Source: Pleomorphomonas sp. JP5 (GTDB lineage Bacteria > Pseudomonadota > Alphaproteobacteria > Rhizobiales > Pleomorphomonadaceae). Taken from it: DNA of 64,000 nucleotides. The stretch is from positions 124,001 to 188,000 of the forward strand of contig NZ_JAMDLI010000021.1 of the NCBI RefSeq assembly GCF_023721815.1, read 5' to 3'. This document shows positions 23,095 through 32,320 of the stretch, in pieces. Position 1 is the stretch's first letter, and each line of letters starts with the position of its first letter. The notes beneath the pieces are model-generated. The model was given only the letters and a program-made list of their open reading frames with translations, searched no databases and had not been told where the DNA came from. The position numbers were made by a program, and so were the translations under genes.

Positions 23095-23798
23095 GACCTT
23101 CCGCCGTGGGCGAGCGCGGCCAGCCGGCTCTCGTCGGTAACGGCGATGCGACGTCGCGCACTGCGAACGACTCCCTGCCCTTCCCAGGCGCTGAGCAAAC
23201 GGCTGACCGTGTGCAGCGTGGTGCCCGTCATCTCCGCGATGTCCTGGCGGGTCAGCGGAAAGTCGATGAGAATGCTGCCGTCCGGCTCCTTTCGTCCGGC
23301 ACGCCGGACGAGGCGCTGCAGCGCATGGGCGACGCGACGCTCCACTTCTTCGGTCGAGAGTTCGCGAATGCGCGTGTGCGCTTCCTGCAGCCTCTCGCCC
23401 ACCGCCTCCAGCGCATTGATTGCCAGAACGGGATTCAGCGCCACGAAATCCTGCCACTGCGACGCCATCCAGACAAGAACGAGACTCTCGGTCACCGCCT
23501 CGGCTGTCGCCGGGTAATCGGTTCGGCGTATGGCCTTTGCTATGCCGAAAACCTCGCCGGGCAGCACGTGACGCACGACGACCTGTTCGCCCGATGGCGT
23601 CACCTGAACGACCTTCAGGTGGCCATTGAGCAAAAGGAAGAACTCATCGGCCGGCGCGCCCTGGCTGAACACAGGCTCGCCGGGATCGACGGTGCGCACC
23701 TGCACCGTGGCGAGAACGGCATCCAGGTTTTCTTCGGTCATGTCGCGGAACAGATCGAAGCCGCGGATCAGTGACCGGTCAAGCTTGCGGGACGCCAT
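23091..23798 (-). CDS. Crp/Fnr family transcriptional regulator
   Basis: 235-aa regulator with an N-terminal cyclic-nucleotide-binding fold (VDPGEPVFSQGAPADEFFLL, then VLPGEVFGIAKAI). A dimerisation helix and a C-terminal Crp-type winged helix (FPLTRQDIAEMTGTTLHTVS) follow. There is no N-terminal cysteine cluster, so it is not an Fe-S Fnr oxygen sensor. The recognition helix resembles NnrR/Dnr-type regulators of nitrogen-oxide metabolism, but the signal is unknown. It is divergent from msrA with a 150-bp shared upstream region. Confidence 0.87.
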   Translation of the reverse strand: MASRKLDRSLIRGFDLFRDMTEENLDAVLATVQVRTVDPGEPVFSQGAPADEFFLLLNGHLKVVQVTPSGEQVVVRHVLPGEVFGIAKAIRRTDYPATAEAVTESLVLVWMASQWQDFVALNPVLAINALEAVGERLQEAHTRIRELSTEEVERRVAHALQRLVRRAGRKEPDGSILIDFPLTRQDIAEMTGTTLHTVSRLLSAWEGQGVVRSARRRIAVTDESRLAALAHGGRS

Positions 23799-23948
23799 GG
23801 GTAAAGGTCTCCTCTCGGTGCCCGTTATAGCAAAGCGGTCATCGAGCGCCAGCCACGGCCGTCTTGCAAAGCAGTTGCAACGGTCCCATCTTGGAAACCC
23901 TGTTCCCTGGCGAACCGCATCCGACAGGACCGGGAGACAAGGAAAACC

Positions 23949-24617
23949 ATGCCTTTTTTTGAATCACTCCGGAAACCGGCCACCCTGCCGACACCCGACA
24001 CGGCTCTGCCGGGCCGCGACCGGCCAATCGCCACAGCCGAGACTCATTTCGTCAATGGCCGACCACTGAAAGGCCCGGTGCCCGAAGGACATGCGGTCGC
24101 CATCTTCGCCCTCGGCTGCTTCTGGGGCGCCGAGCGGCTGTTCTGGCGCTCGCCGGGCGTTTACCGGACGTCGGTTGGCTATATTGGCGGCTTCACCGAG
24201 AATCCGACCTATGAAGAGGTCTGCTCAGGGCGCACCGGGCATGCCGAGGCGGTGGAGGTGGTGTTCGACCCAAGTACGATCTCCTATGCCGATCTTGTCC
24301 GCCTGTTCTTCGAGAGCCACGACCCGACGCAGGGCATGCGTCAAGGCAACGACGTCGGTACGCAGTACCGTTCGGTGATCTTCGTGCATGACGAGGCGCA
24401 GCGTGCCGTGGCGGAGTTGGTCCGTGACGCCTATGCCAAGGCGCTCGACCAAGCCGGACGGACGGCCGCGATCACCACCACGATCGAACCGGCCGGGCCC
24501 TATTATTTCGCCGAGGACTACCACCAGCAGTATCTCGCCAAGAATCCGGGCGGTTATTGCGGCCTCGGGGGCACCGGAGTCTCATGTCCCACGCCAGGCG
24601 TTGGGGTCCGTCCATGA
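23949..24617 (+). CDS. msrA: Peptide-methionine (S)-S-oxide reductase
   Basis: Repairs methionine-S-sulfoxide in proteins. 222 aa, with an N-terminal extension of about 50 residues before the catalytic motif [14 protein letters not shown]. The family signatures [26 protein letters not shown] and the C-terminal [12 protein letters not shown] follow; the last contributes possible resolving cysteines. It overlaps the following FMN reductase gene by 4 nt (ATGA), suggesting coupled expression of two redox enzymes. Confidence 0.95.
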   Translation: MPFFESLRKPATLPTPDTALPGRDRPIATAETHFVNGRPLKGPVPEGHAVAIFALGCFWGAERLFWRSPGVYRTSVGYIGGFTENPTYEEVCSGRTGHAEAVEVVFDPSTISYADLVRLFFESHDPTQGMRQGNDVGTQYRSVIFVHDEAQRAVAELVRDAYAKALDQAGRTAAITTTIEPAGPYYFAEDYHQQYLAKNPGGYCGLGGTGVSCPTPGVGVRP

Positions 24618-25192
24618 GGAGACGACCAAACTTGCTGGTGCTGTCCGGTTCGACGCGCGGAGGCAGTTACAACAGCCGCCTCGCGGCCCTCCTGGCGCGC
24701 GAGCTGGCGTTGCGCGACGCCGAGGTGCGGCTCATATCGCTCGCCGACTATCCAATGCCACTTTATGACGGAGATCTGGAGGCCGCACGGGGCGTCCCCG
24801 AGCCAACGCTGAAACTCGCGGATCTCTTTATGGCGTCGCATGGCGTGTTCATCGCCTCGCCGGAATACAATCAGTCGGTTACACCGCTCCTCAAGAACAC
24901 CATCGACTGGCTGAGTCGCATCCGCGACGACCGCTATCGCGGCCTCTGGACCGGGCGCGTGTTCGCCATCGGGGCCGCGTCGCCCGGCCATTTCGCGGGC
25001 ATCCGCTCGCTGATGCACTTGAGACTGATCCTGGAAAATGCCCTGGGGGCTCGCGTGCTCACGCAACAGGTGGCCGTGCCCAATGCCGACAAGGCCTTCG
25101 ACGAACGGGGCAACCTTGGCAACGACAAGGCGACGGCACAGCTCGAGCGCCTCGTCACTGCGCTGATCGATGAGGCCGCACGCTTCACTTGA
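24614..25192 (+). CDS. NADPH-dependent FMN reductase (flavodoxin-fold)
   Basis: 192-aa flavoprotein starting at the ATG overlapping the msrA stop. The phosphate-binding loop is [20 protein letters not shown] near residue 7. [23 protein letters not shown] (shown here only by its first part, [18 protein letters not shown]) is the flavin-contacting loop typical of ChrR/ArsH-like NAD(P)H:quinone or FMN reductases. The physiological substrate cannot be read from the sequence. Coupling to msrA suggests an oxidative-stress context. Confidence 0.88.
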   Translation: MRRRPNLLVLSGSTRGGSYNSRLAALLARELALRDAEVRLISLADYPMPLYDGDLEAARGVPEPTLKLADLFMASHGVFIASPEYNQSVTPLLKNTIDWLSRIRDDRYRGLWTGRVFAIGAASPGHFAGIRSLMHLRLILENALGARVLTQQVAVPNADKAFDERGNLGNDKATAQLERLVTALIDEAARFT

Positions 25193-25195
25193 CCC

Positions 25196-26509
25196 TTAAT
25201 CCATGCGCGCAATGGCATGAAAGAAGCTGCCGCTCACGGTGCCGCGCCGCGATCCGTCCGGCCCAGGCGCGCCACCGTGAGCGTCGGAAACATCGGCAAG
25301 CGGATCGTCAGAGCCGATGGTCAGGATCGTGGCATAGTGAAACTCATGGCCGCTGAGCACGGCTCCCTCCGGTCCGAGTGGACCGCTTGAGAACAACCTT
25401 GCTCGACGATAGCCGAGATGCAGACGTCGCTTTTCATAGCTCGTCTCGAGACCGAGCAGACTGGCCATGGCATGACGGATGCCGCTCGCATCGACCAGGC
25501 CGGCACCGAGAACCATGTAGCCGCCGCATTCGCCATGCACCGGCTTGGCCGAGGCAAAGGCCCTGAGTCCGCCAAGGAAGCCATCCGCAGCTGCGATCGC
25601 GCCGGCATGGAGCTCAGGATAACCTCCCGGCAACCAACACACGTCGGCCGTGGGATCCGGCCCCTCGTCGGCCAGTGGCGAGAAGGGCAGGATTTCCGCT
25701 CCGGCCGCCCGCCAGGCCGCGAGATGATGCGGATAGACGAAACTGAAGGCGGCGTCGCGAGCGAGCGCGATGCGCTGGCCGGGCGGCGAGAGCAGGGGCG
25801 CGGAGGCAGTGGCTATCGGCGTTTCGGCGTCGCCGCACAGCTCGATCAGGCGACCGATCTCGACATGGCGCTCCACGAAATCGCCGAGCGCATCGAGTCG
25901 GCGGCGGAGATCATCCGTTTCTTCGGCCTGGACGAGACCGAGATGCCGCTCCGGCAACTCGACGGCCGTCTCGCGCGGCAACGCGCCAAGCACCGGGAGA
26001 CCGAGTGCTTCCACGGCTTCGGTACAGAGCCGACGATGCCGCTCCGACCCGACGCGATTGAGGACGATGCCGACGATCGTCAGACGCGGATCGAGAAGCT
26101 TGGCGCCGAGCGCCACGGCGGCTGCCGAGGTCGATTGCCCAGTCACGTCGAGCACCAGCAGCACCTTGAGACCGAGGGCGGCGGCGATATCCGCCGACGA
26201 TCCGGTCCGGCCGGGCTCGTGGCCGACGCCATCGAAGAGGCCCATCAGCCCCTCGGCCACCAACAGGTCGGCGCCCTCGGCCTGATGCGCGGCGAGGCCA
26301 GCCACCTGCGCCGGCGTCATCGCCCAGCTATCGAGATTGACGCCGGGCCGACGGGCGGCGGCGGCATGGAAAGCCGGATCGATGTAGTCCGGCCCGCATT
26401 TGGCCGGTGCGACCTTCAGTCCACGCCGGGCGAGGGCTGCCATCAGCCCCAGCGACAACGTCGTCTTGCCGGCGCCGGAGCGTACCGATGCGACCAAAAA
26501 ACCCTTCAT
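25196..26509 (-). CDS. cobB: Hydrogenobyrinic/cobyrinic acid a,c-diamide synthase
   Basis: ATP-dependent amidotransferase that amidates the a and c side chains in corrin synthesis. 437 aa from the ATG at 26509 (MKGFLVASVRSGAGKTTLSL), with an RBS like GGTAAGGCGG. The P-loop SGAGKTT is followed by PAKCGPDYIDPAFHA. The C-terminal class I glutamine amidotransferase domain has the cysteine nucleophile in VHGECGGYMVLGAG. The frame stays open upstream opposite cbiD, but that stretch has no family character. It is divergent from cbiD with a 73-bp gap. Confidence 0.94.
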   Translation of the reverse strand: MKGFLVASVRSGAGKTTLSLGLMAALARRGLKVAPAKCGPDYIDPAFHAAAARRPGVNLDSWAMTPAQVAGLAAHQAEGADLLVAEGLMGLFDGVGHEPGRTGSSADIAAALGLKVLLVLDVTGQSTSAAAVALGAKLLDPRLTIVGIVLNRVGSERHRRLCTEAVEALGLPVLGALPRETAVELPERHLGLVQAEETDDLRRRLDALGDFVERHVEIGRLIELCGDAETPIATASAPLLSPPGQRIALARDAAFSFVYPHHLAAWRAAGAEILPFSPLADEGPDPTADVCWLPGGYPELHAGAIAAADGFLGGLRAFASAKPVHGECGGYMVLGAGLVDASGIRHAMASLLGLETSYEKRRLHLGYRRARLFSSGPLGPEGAVLSGHEFHYATILTIGSDDPLADVSDAHGGAPGPDGSRRGTVSGSFFHAIARMD

Positions 26510-26582
26510 CACCGCCTTACCTTTCCCCTTGACCGGATAGCAGACAGCGTCGACCTTGTCGCCCGAAAGGAACGTGCGTTCG

Positions 26583-27698
26583 ATGGCGGACAAGGACAAG
26601 GAAGCGGACGGCGGAACGCCGCATCTGAGGCGCGGCTGGACCACCGGCAGTTGCGCCACCGCCGCGACCCGCGCCGCCTTCGAGCGTCTTGTCGGCGGCC
26701 ACTTTCCCGACCCGGTAACCGTGACCTTGCCGGGAGGCCAAACCCCCTCCTTCGCGCTAGCGGTTACGGCCATAGGAGACGGGTGGGCGCGAGCCGGCGT
26801 GGTCAAGGATGCCGGCGACGATCCGGACGTCACCCACGGCGCCCTCATTCTCGCGACCGTTCGACCGGCAGCCAGGGGCGCAGGCCTCGTCTTCCGCGCA
26901 GGACCTGGTGTCGGCACCGTCACGCGCCCCGGCCTGCCGCTCGCCATCGGCGAGCCGGCGATCAATCCAGTGCCGCGCGCCATGATCGCCCGGACGCTCG
27001 ACGAGGCGCGCGCGACCATCGGCGGGCCAGAGGATGTCGAGGTGGAGATCTCGATCGCGGATGGCGAAAAGCTGGCCGAGCGGACGCTCAACGGCCGGCT
27101 CGGCATTGTCGGCGGCCTGTCCGTTCTCGGCACCACCGGTATCGTCGTGCCCTTCTCCTGCGCGGCGTGGATCTCGTCCATTCAGCGCGGTATCGACGTG
27201 GCGCGCGCCTCGGGCTTTTCCCATGTCGCCGCTTCGACCGGCAACACCTCCGAGCAGGCGGTGAAGACCCTCCATGGCCTCGATGAGGTGCAACTGATCG
27301 ACATGGGCGACTTCGTCGGTGGTACGCTGAAATACCTCCGCAAGGCACCGGTGCCACGCGTGACGCTGGCGCTCGGATTCGCCAAGGGAGTGAAACTCGG
27401 CCAGGGCCTTCTCGACCTTCACTCCAAGCGAGGATCAGTCGACCTCCTGGCGCTTTCGGCCATTGTCGCCGACCTTGGCGGTGACAGCGATCTCGTCGAG
27501 AGCATTGGCAAGGCCAACACCGCCCTGGAAGCGCTCACGCTTTGCCACACGGCCAGACTTCCCATCGCCAATGCGGTGGCCGAGCTCGGCTTTGCGACCG
27601 CCGCCAAGGTACTCGCCGGCAGCGGCATGGAGCTGGAAGTCGTCCTGTTCGACCGGAGCGGCGGACCGCTGGCCAGCACAGGCTTCAGGCAAGTCTAG
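26583..27698 (+). CDS. cbiD: Cobalt-precorrin-5B C1-methyltransferase-type protein CbiD
   Basis: 371 aa from the ATG at 26583 ([20 protein letters not shown]). The CbiD hallmark [15 protein letters not shown] is near residue 20. [36 protein letters not shown] and AASTGNTSE follow. CbiD performs the C-1 methylation in the anaerobic cobalamin route. Here it sits in an otherwise aerobic-type cluster (cobG, cobK, cobN) that shows no cobF, so it probably replaces CobF for that step. It is on the plus strand, convergent with cobM (4-nt overlap) and divergent from cobB. Confidence 0.93.
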   Translation: MADKDKEADGGTPHLRRGWTTGSCATAATRAAFERLVGGHFPDPVTVTLPGGQTPSFALAVTAIGDGWARAGVVKDAGDDPDVTHGALILATVRPAARGAGLVFRAGPGVGTVTRPGLPLAIGEPAINPVPRAMIARTLDEARATIGGPEDVEVEISIADGEKLAERTLNGRLGIVGGLSVLGTTGIVVPFSCAAWISSIQRGIDVARASGFSHVAASTGNTSEQAVKTLHGLDEVQLIDMGDFVGGTLKYLRKAPVPRVTLALGFAKGVKLGQGLLDLHSKRGSVDLLALSAIVADLGGDSDLVESIGKANTALEALTLCHTARLPIANAVAELGFATAAKVLAGSGMELEVVLFDRSGGPLASTGFRQV

Positions 27699-28477
27699 TC
27701 CTCACCCTCCCCGGCCCGCGAATCGCGCCCCCGGAAACGGCGTTGATAGTCGGCCGAATAGAGGGCGCTTGCCCGGAAGTCCTCGGCGCCGAGCACCTGC
27801 CCAACCAGAATGAGCGCCGTCCGCTCCATGGGCGCCGTCTGGAGTTCGTCAAGAATGGTCGCCAGCGTTCCCTTGACAATCCGCTCATCCGGCCAGCTCG
27901 CGCGATAGATGACAGCGACTGGGCAGTCGGCGCCATAATAAGGCGTGAGGTCCTCGACGATGCGGTCGAGAACGTGGATGGAGAGATGAAGGGCGAGCGT
28001 CGCGCCAGTGGCAGCGAAGGCCGAGAGCTTCTCCTTCTCCGGCATGGCGGAAGCCCGGCCGGAAGTGCGCGTCAGCACCAGCGATTGGCCAACCTCCGGC
28101 AGCGTCAACTCGCGGCCGAGCGCCGCCGCCGCCGCCGCGAAGGCCGGCACACCGGGCGTTACCGTGTAGGGAATGGCGTGTCTCTCCAGCAGTCGTATCT
28201 GCTCGCCAAGAGCGCTCCAGACCGAAAGATCGCCGGAATGAAGGCGTGCCACGTCCTGGCCGCTCCTTTGCGCTTTCAGATACTCCGCTTCGATCTCTTC
28301 GAGTGACAGCGGCGCCGTATCGACGATGCGCGCACCTTCGGGACAGTGGGCGAGAATGGCCGGCGGGATCAGAGAGCCCGCGTAGAGACAGACGGGGCAG
28401 GCGGCGATCAGGTCGCGGCCACGTAGCGTTAGAAGGTCGGGAGCGCCGGGGCCGGCGCCGATGAAATGCACGGTCAT
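27695..28477 (-). CDS. cobM: Precorrin-4 C11-methyltransferase
   Basis: SAM-dependent methyltransferase of 260 aa. It starts [20 protein letters not shown], the class III tetrapyrrole methylase GAGPGxxDLLT loop. [15 protein letters not shown] and [16 protein letters not shown] follow. It methylates C-11 of precorrin-4. Its start overlaps the cobE stop (ATGA), and its stop overlaps convergent cbiD by 4 nt. Confidence 0.95.
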   Translation of the reverse strand: MTVHFIGAGPGAPDLLTLRGRDLIAACPVCLYAGSLIPPAILAHCPEGARIVDTAPLSLEEIEAEYLKAQRSGQDVARLHSGDLSVWSALGEQIRLLERHAIPYTVTPGVPAFAAAAAALGRELTLPEVGQSLVLTRTSGRASAMPEKEKLSAFAATGATLALHLSIHVLDRIVEDLTPYYGADCPVAVIYRASWPDERIVKGTLATILDELQTAPMERTALILVGQVLGAEDFRASALYSADYQRRFRGRDSRAGEGED

Positions 28478-28842
28478 TCCTGTATCTCCTCGGCCACAGC
28501 GACGGTGACGCCGTCTTCGGCGCGGCGTGGAACGACAAGACGCGCCTGGCCGGCAAAGGCGGCGAGCGCGGCGGCTTCAGCCACCGATGGAACACCGAAA
28601 CGAGCCAACGCAGCCGGTGACGGCGTCACGATTCGGTCGGCCATCGCCGAAAGCGCATCGCGGGACAGAAAGACGAGCGGCACTACAAGGCGTTCCGCCG
28701 CCTCGCTCAATCCGGCTTCTCCCCGCTTGTCCTCAGTGGTGAACAGGCCGATGGCGGGCGCAAGACCTGCCCTCGCCTGATCGATCAACCGGATGATCGC
28801 CTCGGTCGAAGCGCCGCGTCGGCATCCGACACCAATGGCCAT
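28474..28842 (-). CDS. cobE: Cobalamin biosynthesis protein CobE (CbiG C-terminal-like)
   Basis: 122 aa from the ATG at 28842 ([20 protein letters not shown]). It matches the small CobE/CbiG C-terminal domain pattern: GVGCRRGAS, a [18 protein letters not shown] motif, then [15 protein letters not shown]. CbiG in the anaerobic pathway opens the ring lactone and releases the C2 unit. CobE in aerobic clusters has no firmly assigned role. A GTG at 28854 overlapping the cobL stop (GTGA) is an alternative start. It is translationally coupled to cobL and cobM. Confidence 0.85.
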   Translation of the reverse strand: MAIGVGCRRGASTEAIIRLIDQARAGLAPAIGLFTTEDKRGEAGLSEAAERLVVPLVFLSRDALSAMADRIVTPSPAALARFGVPSVAEAAALAAFAGQARLVVPRRAEDGVTVAVAEEIQE

Positions 28843-28850
28843 CCGGCCGC

Positions 28851-30071
28851 TCACGGCTTCACCCAAGTCCACTGGACCACCGGCAGAGCCGGCCGCAGCG
28901 CATGGAAGCCGCCGATGCGATCAAGCCGGGAGATGGCGACTTGCGTGAGATCGCCACCCAACCGGGCTTGAAGGGCAAAGACCTCGGCTGTCGTTTCCAC
29001 CGTAACCGCATTGATGACTAGCCGTCCGCCTGATCTGAGCCGACTGACACAGGCGTCGACCACGCCCGGATCGCCCGAACCGCCACCGATGAAGATCGCG
29101 TCGGGATCGGGAAGAGCGTCGAAGCCATCCGGCGCTTTGGCCTCGATCACACGAAGATCCGGAACGCCAAAGGCTTGGGCGTTGCGGGTAACGCGGGCGG
29201 CACGCGTCGCGTTTTCTTCAATGGCGCAGGCGCGCAACGAAGGATCGCACAGCATCCACTCGATGGCGACCGAGCCCGATCCCGCGCCGACGTCCCACAG
29301 CGTCTCACCGCGTGTGGGCTTTAGCGCGGCGATGGTGAGCGCCCTGACCTCGCGCTTGGAGATCTGCCCGTCATGCTCGAACCAGTCGTCCGGCAGGCCG
29401 GGCGTGAAGGGGATGACGCGAGCATCCTGCCCGCCCTCGACCTCGACGGCGACAAGATTGAGGGGATCGATGTTGTCGATTTCGAAGGCGCCGGCAACCG
29501 CCGAGCGACGACGCTCCCTGAGGCCTCCCATCGCTTCCAGCACGGTAAGGCGGCTGTTGCCGAGGCCGCGCGTCGTCAGGAGCTCGGCGAGCTTTGCCGG
29601 CGTCGTGCCATCCCAGGACAGGGCGAGCAGGCGGGCCCCAGGCTGGACATGCGGCAGTACGCGCTCGAGCGCCCTGCCATGCAGGCTGACGCGGACGACA
29701 TCCTGCCCCGGCCAGCCGAGCCGGGCGGCGGCCAACGCAAAGGCAGAGGGTGCCGGCAGCACGATCATTTCCCCGGGATCGACGATCTCGGCCAAAAGCG
29801 AACCGACGCCATAGAAGAAGGGATCACCGGAGGCGAGTATCGCTACCGGAGTGCCGCGCCGGGCCAGAATGTCCGGGAAAGCGTCCTTGAGCGGCGACGG
29901 CCAGGCGAGCGAGATCGCCGGCTCGGCCTTGATGAGATCGAGATGTCGACGGCCGCCTACGATGAAACCCGCTTGTGCGATGGCCGAAACTGCCGCAGGA
30001 GAGAGACCGTCGAGACCGTCCTCTCCGAGGCCGACGATCGTCAGCCAGGGTGAAAGGGAGGTTTCAGCCAT
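28851..30071 (-). CDS. cobL: Precorrin-6Y C5,15-methyltransferase (decarboxylating)
   Basis: Two-domain enzyme, 406 aa from the ATG at 30071 (MAETSLSPWLTIVGLGEDGL). The N-terminal CbiE-like tetrapyrrole methylase domain occupies residues 10-210. The C-terminal CbiT-like domain has a class I SAM motif, ETLWDVGAGSGSVAIEWM, near residue 245. It methylates C-5 and C-15 and decarboxylates the C-12 acetate. Its start codon shares bases with the divergent cobK start (CATG), so its promoter, if any, lies within cobK. Confidence 0.95.
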   Translation of the reverse strand: MAETSLSPWLTIVGLGEDGLDGLSPAAVSAIAQAGFIVGGRRHLDLIKAEPAISLAWPSPLKDAFPDILARRGTPVAILASGDPFFYGVGSLLAEIVDPGEMIVLPAPSAFALAAARLGWPGQDVVRVSLHGRALERVLPHVQPGARLLALSWDGTTPAKLAELLTTRGLGNSRLTVLEAMGGLRERRRSAVAGAFEIDNIDPLNLVAVEVEGGQDARVIPFTPGLPDDWFEHDGQISKREVRALTIAALKPTRGETLWDVGAGSGSVAIEWMLCDPSLRACAIEENATRAARVTRNAQAFGVPDLRVIEAKAPDGFDALPDPDAIFIGGGSGDPGVVDACVSRLRSGGRLVINAVTVETTAEVFALQARLGGDLTQVAISRLDRIGGFHALRPALPVVQWTWVKP

Positions 30072-30849
30072 GGGGGACTCCGCAAGACCGATGCGCATTC
30101 TCGTCCTGGGCGGGACCACAGAGGCCTCGCGCCTCTCCGAGCGGCTGCAAAAGCGCCAGGATATCTGGGCACTGCTGTCGCTGGCCGGCCGCACCCATGA
30201 ACCGGCGGCTCAGGCCCTCAACACCCGCGTCGGCGGGTTCGGCGGCATCAACGGGCTCGCCGCCTTCCTGCGCGAGGAGAGCATCGATCTCCTGATCGAC
30301 GCCACTCATCCCTTCGCTGCCCGTATCTCGGCCAACGCCGTGGCGGCCAGCGAGATGACCGGCGTGCCGCTCGTCCGCTACACCCGGGAGCCGTGGAAAC
30401 CCATTCCGGGCGACAACTGGCTTGAGGTTCCCGATCTCGACGCCGCCTGCGCGGCGCTCGGCTCCGAACCGAGATGCGTTTTCCTGACCGTCGGCCGGCT
30501 CGGCCTTTCCGCCTTCGAGGCGGCGCCCCAGCACCACTATGTCGTCCGCTCCATCGATCCGCCGCACGAGCTGAACCTGCCGGACTATCGCCTGCTGCTT
30601 GAGCGCGGTCCGTTCGACGAGGAGTCGCAAGCCCGACTGATGCAGGCCGAGGGCGTTGAGATCATGGTGACCAAGAATGCCGGTGGCGACGCCACCTATG
30701 GCAAGGTTGCGGCGGCGCGTCGTCTGGGCTTGCCGGTGATCATGGTGGCGCCGCCCGAACCGGTGACCGTCACCACCTATCACGAGCTCGACGATGTTAT
30801 GGCCGACATCGAGACGCGGCTCGTTCATGCCGCCCCTCCCCTCGACTGA
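30070..30849 (+). CDS. cobK: Precorrin-6A reductase
   Basis: NADPH-dependent reductase, 259 aa. The ATG at 30070 (MGDSARPMRILVLGGTTEAS) has an excellent RBS, AAGGGAGG; a second ATG at 30091 is possible. The family pattern includes LVLGGTTEASRLSERL, DLLIDATHPFAARISANAV, RYTREPW and VTKNAGGDATYGKV. It is on the plus strand inside a minus-strand cluster, overlapping cobL by 2 nt at the start and cobJ by 25 nt at the end, so its promoter must lie within cobL. Confidence 0.95.
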   Translation: MGDSARPMRILVLGGTTEASRLSERLQKRQDIWALLSLAGRTHEPAAQALNTRVGGFGGINGLAAFLREESIDLLIDATHPFAARISANAVAASEMTGVPLVRYTREPWKPIPGDNWLEVPDLDAACAALGSEPRCVFLTVGRLGLSAFEAAPQHHYVVRSIDPPHELNLPDYRLLLERGPFDEESQARLMQAEGVEIMVTKNAGGDATYGKVAAARRLGLPVIMVAPPEPVTVTTYHELDDVMADIETRLVHAAPPLD

Positions 30850-31592
30850 CGCGGGCTGAGAATCCACGGCGTTCCACCCGGCCGGTCGATCAGCCGACTT
30901 TCCGACGAGCCGATGATGACCATCGTCGCCATGTCGACGATGGACGGATCGGCGTCGGCGAGCGTCGTCACAACGATCCGCTCGTCGGGGCGACCGACGG
31001 CCCGGGCGAAGGCGACGGGTGTCGCACCGGCTTTCAAACCGCACAGAAGCTCGAAAGCGTCAAAAATGCGGGTCGGCCGAGCCTTCGAGGCCGGGTTATA
31101 GAAAGCGATGACGAAATCGCCCTCGGCGGCAGCGCGAAGCCGCTTCTCGACGAGCGCCCAGGGCTTGAGATTGTCGGATAGCGAGATGGCGCAGAAATCG
31201 TGCCCGAGCGGCGCACCGAGCCGGGCCGCCGCCGCCTGCATGGCCGAAATGCCGGGCAATACGGTGACCTCGAGATCGCCCGCCGCCCCATCTGCCTCCA
31301 CCGCCTCGACGACCGCCGCCGCCATGGCGAAGACGCCGGGATCGCCGCCTGAGACGACAGCGACGATACGACCGGCGCGGGCGAGATCGATGGCAAGGCG
31401 CGCCCGCTCGAGTTCGACGCGATTGTCGCTGCCGTGGCGCGTCTGGCCAGGCCGCTCCGGGCAGCGGGCGAGATAGGGTTCGTAACCCACAAGGTCGGTC
31501 GCCCGTTCGATCGCGGCGCTTGCCTCCGGCGTTCGCCAGACATCCGGCCCCGGACCAAGGCCGACCACCAGAATCTCGCCCGTCTTCCTCAT
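30825..31592 (-). CDS. cobJ: Precorrin-3B C17-methyltransferase
   Basis: Ring-contracting SAM-dependent methyltransferase, 255 aa. The N-terminal loop is LVVGLGPGPDVWRTPEASAA, followed by VSGGDPGVFAMAAAVVEAV and VLPGISAMQAAAARLGAPLG, and FYNPASKAR further on. It overlaps the cobI stop (ATGA) and is convergent with cobK (25-nt overlap). Confidence 0.96.
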   Translation of the reverse strand: MRKTGEILVVGLGPGPDVWRTPEASAAIERATDLVGYEPYLARCPERPGQTRHGSDNRVELERARLAIDLARAGRIVAVVSGGDPGVFAMAAAVVEAVEADGAAGDLEVTVLPGISAMQAAAARLGAPLGHDFCAISLSDNLKPWALVEKRLRAAAEGDFVIAFYNPASKARPTRIFDAFELLCGLKAGATPVAFARAVGRPDERIVVTTLADADPSIVDMATMVIIGSSESRLIDRPGGTPWILSPRQSRGGAA

Positions 31593-32320
31593 GGCCGTCG
31601 TCCCTCGCCACCGATCAGGATCAAAGAGAAGTAAGGCGAGGCATCGTCGGTCTTCTCGCTGAGAGGCAGCACGATTTCGCCTTGCATCGAACCACGCTCG
31701 ATGTAGATCGCGCGCCGCTCAAGGCCGGCGCGGACGATCGCGCGGCGTACCTTCGGGAAATTCGAGCCGAGTTTCATGATCACGGCGGCATCAGCACCTT
31801 CGAGGCGAATGGCCAGATCGTCCTCGGCAAGCGTGCCAGGCAGCACGGCCAGAACATCGTCACCCCAGGTCATCGGCAGACCGGCCGCCGATGCGCAGCC
31901 GGAGAAACCGGTGACGCCCGGCGTGATCCGAACCGGAAATCGATCCTTGAGGCGCACGTAGAGGTGCATGAAGGACCCGTAGAAGAGAGGGTCGCCCTCG
32001 GCGATCAGCACGACATCGCGACCGGCGGCGAGATGACCGGCCAGCATCTCGGCCGCCTCGGCATAGAAACCGCCGACCTCACGCACATAAAGCGGATCGG
32101 CAAAGCTCATCTCGGTGGTGAGCGGGTAGTGGAGCGGCAACTCCTCGGTGCCCGGGCGAACATAGGGCTCGACGATGGTACGGGCGTGTCCCCGTCGCCC
32201 CTTCTTGGCGAAATAGGCGAGGACCGGCGCCGACCCGATCAGTCGCGCCGCCTTGACGGTAACCAGTTCGGGATCGCCCGGTCCGACACCCACACCATGA
32301 AGCGTTCCGGGAGTGGTCAT
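31589..32320 (-). CDS. cobI: Precorrin-2 C20-methyltransferase
   Basis: 243-aa tetrapyrrole methylase with [20 protein letters not shown] at its start, [20 protein letters not shown] at about residue 100, and [18 protein letters not shown]. It methylates C-20 of precorrin-2, the entry point to the corrin branch. Start and stop overlap cobH and cobJ by 4 nt each, so translation is tightly coupled. Confidence 0.96.
   Translation of the reverse strand: MTTPGTLHGVGVGPGDPELVTVKAARLIGSAPVLAYFAKKGRRGHARTIVEPYVRPGTEELPLHYPLTTEMSFADPLYVREVGGFYAEAAEMLAGHLAAGRDVVLIAEGDPLFYGSFMHLYVRLKDRFPVRITPGVTGFSGCASAAGLPMTWGDDVLAVLPGTLAEDDLAIRLEGADAAVIMKLGSNFPKVRRAIVRAGLERRAIYIERGSMQGEIVLPLSEKTDDASPYFSLILIGGEGRRP

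Noticed and set aside
26510-27181. N-terminal extension of the cobB frame across cbiD
   Set aside because: It lies antisense to cbiD, whereas the ATG at 26509 begins exactly at the conserved P-loop domain and has an RBS.
25418-27286. 622-codon plus-strand frame opposite cobB and running into cbiD in another frame
   Set aside because: It becomes Arg-rich nonsense where it crosses cbiD. Both real genes are clear family members.
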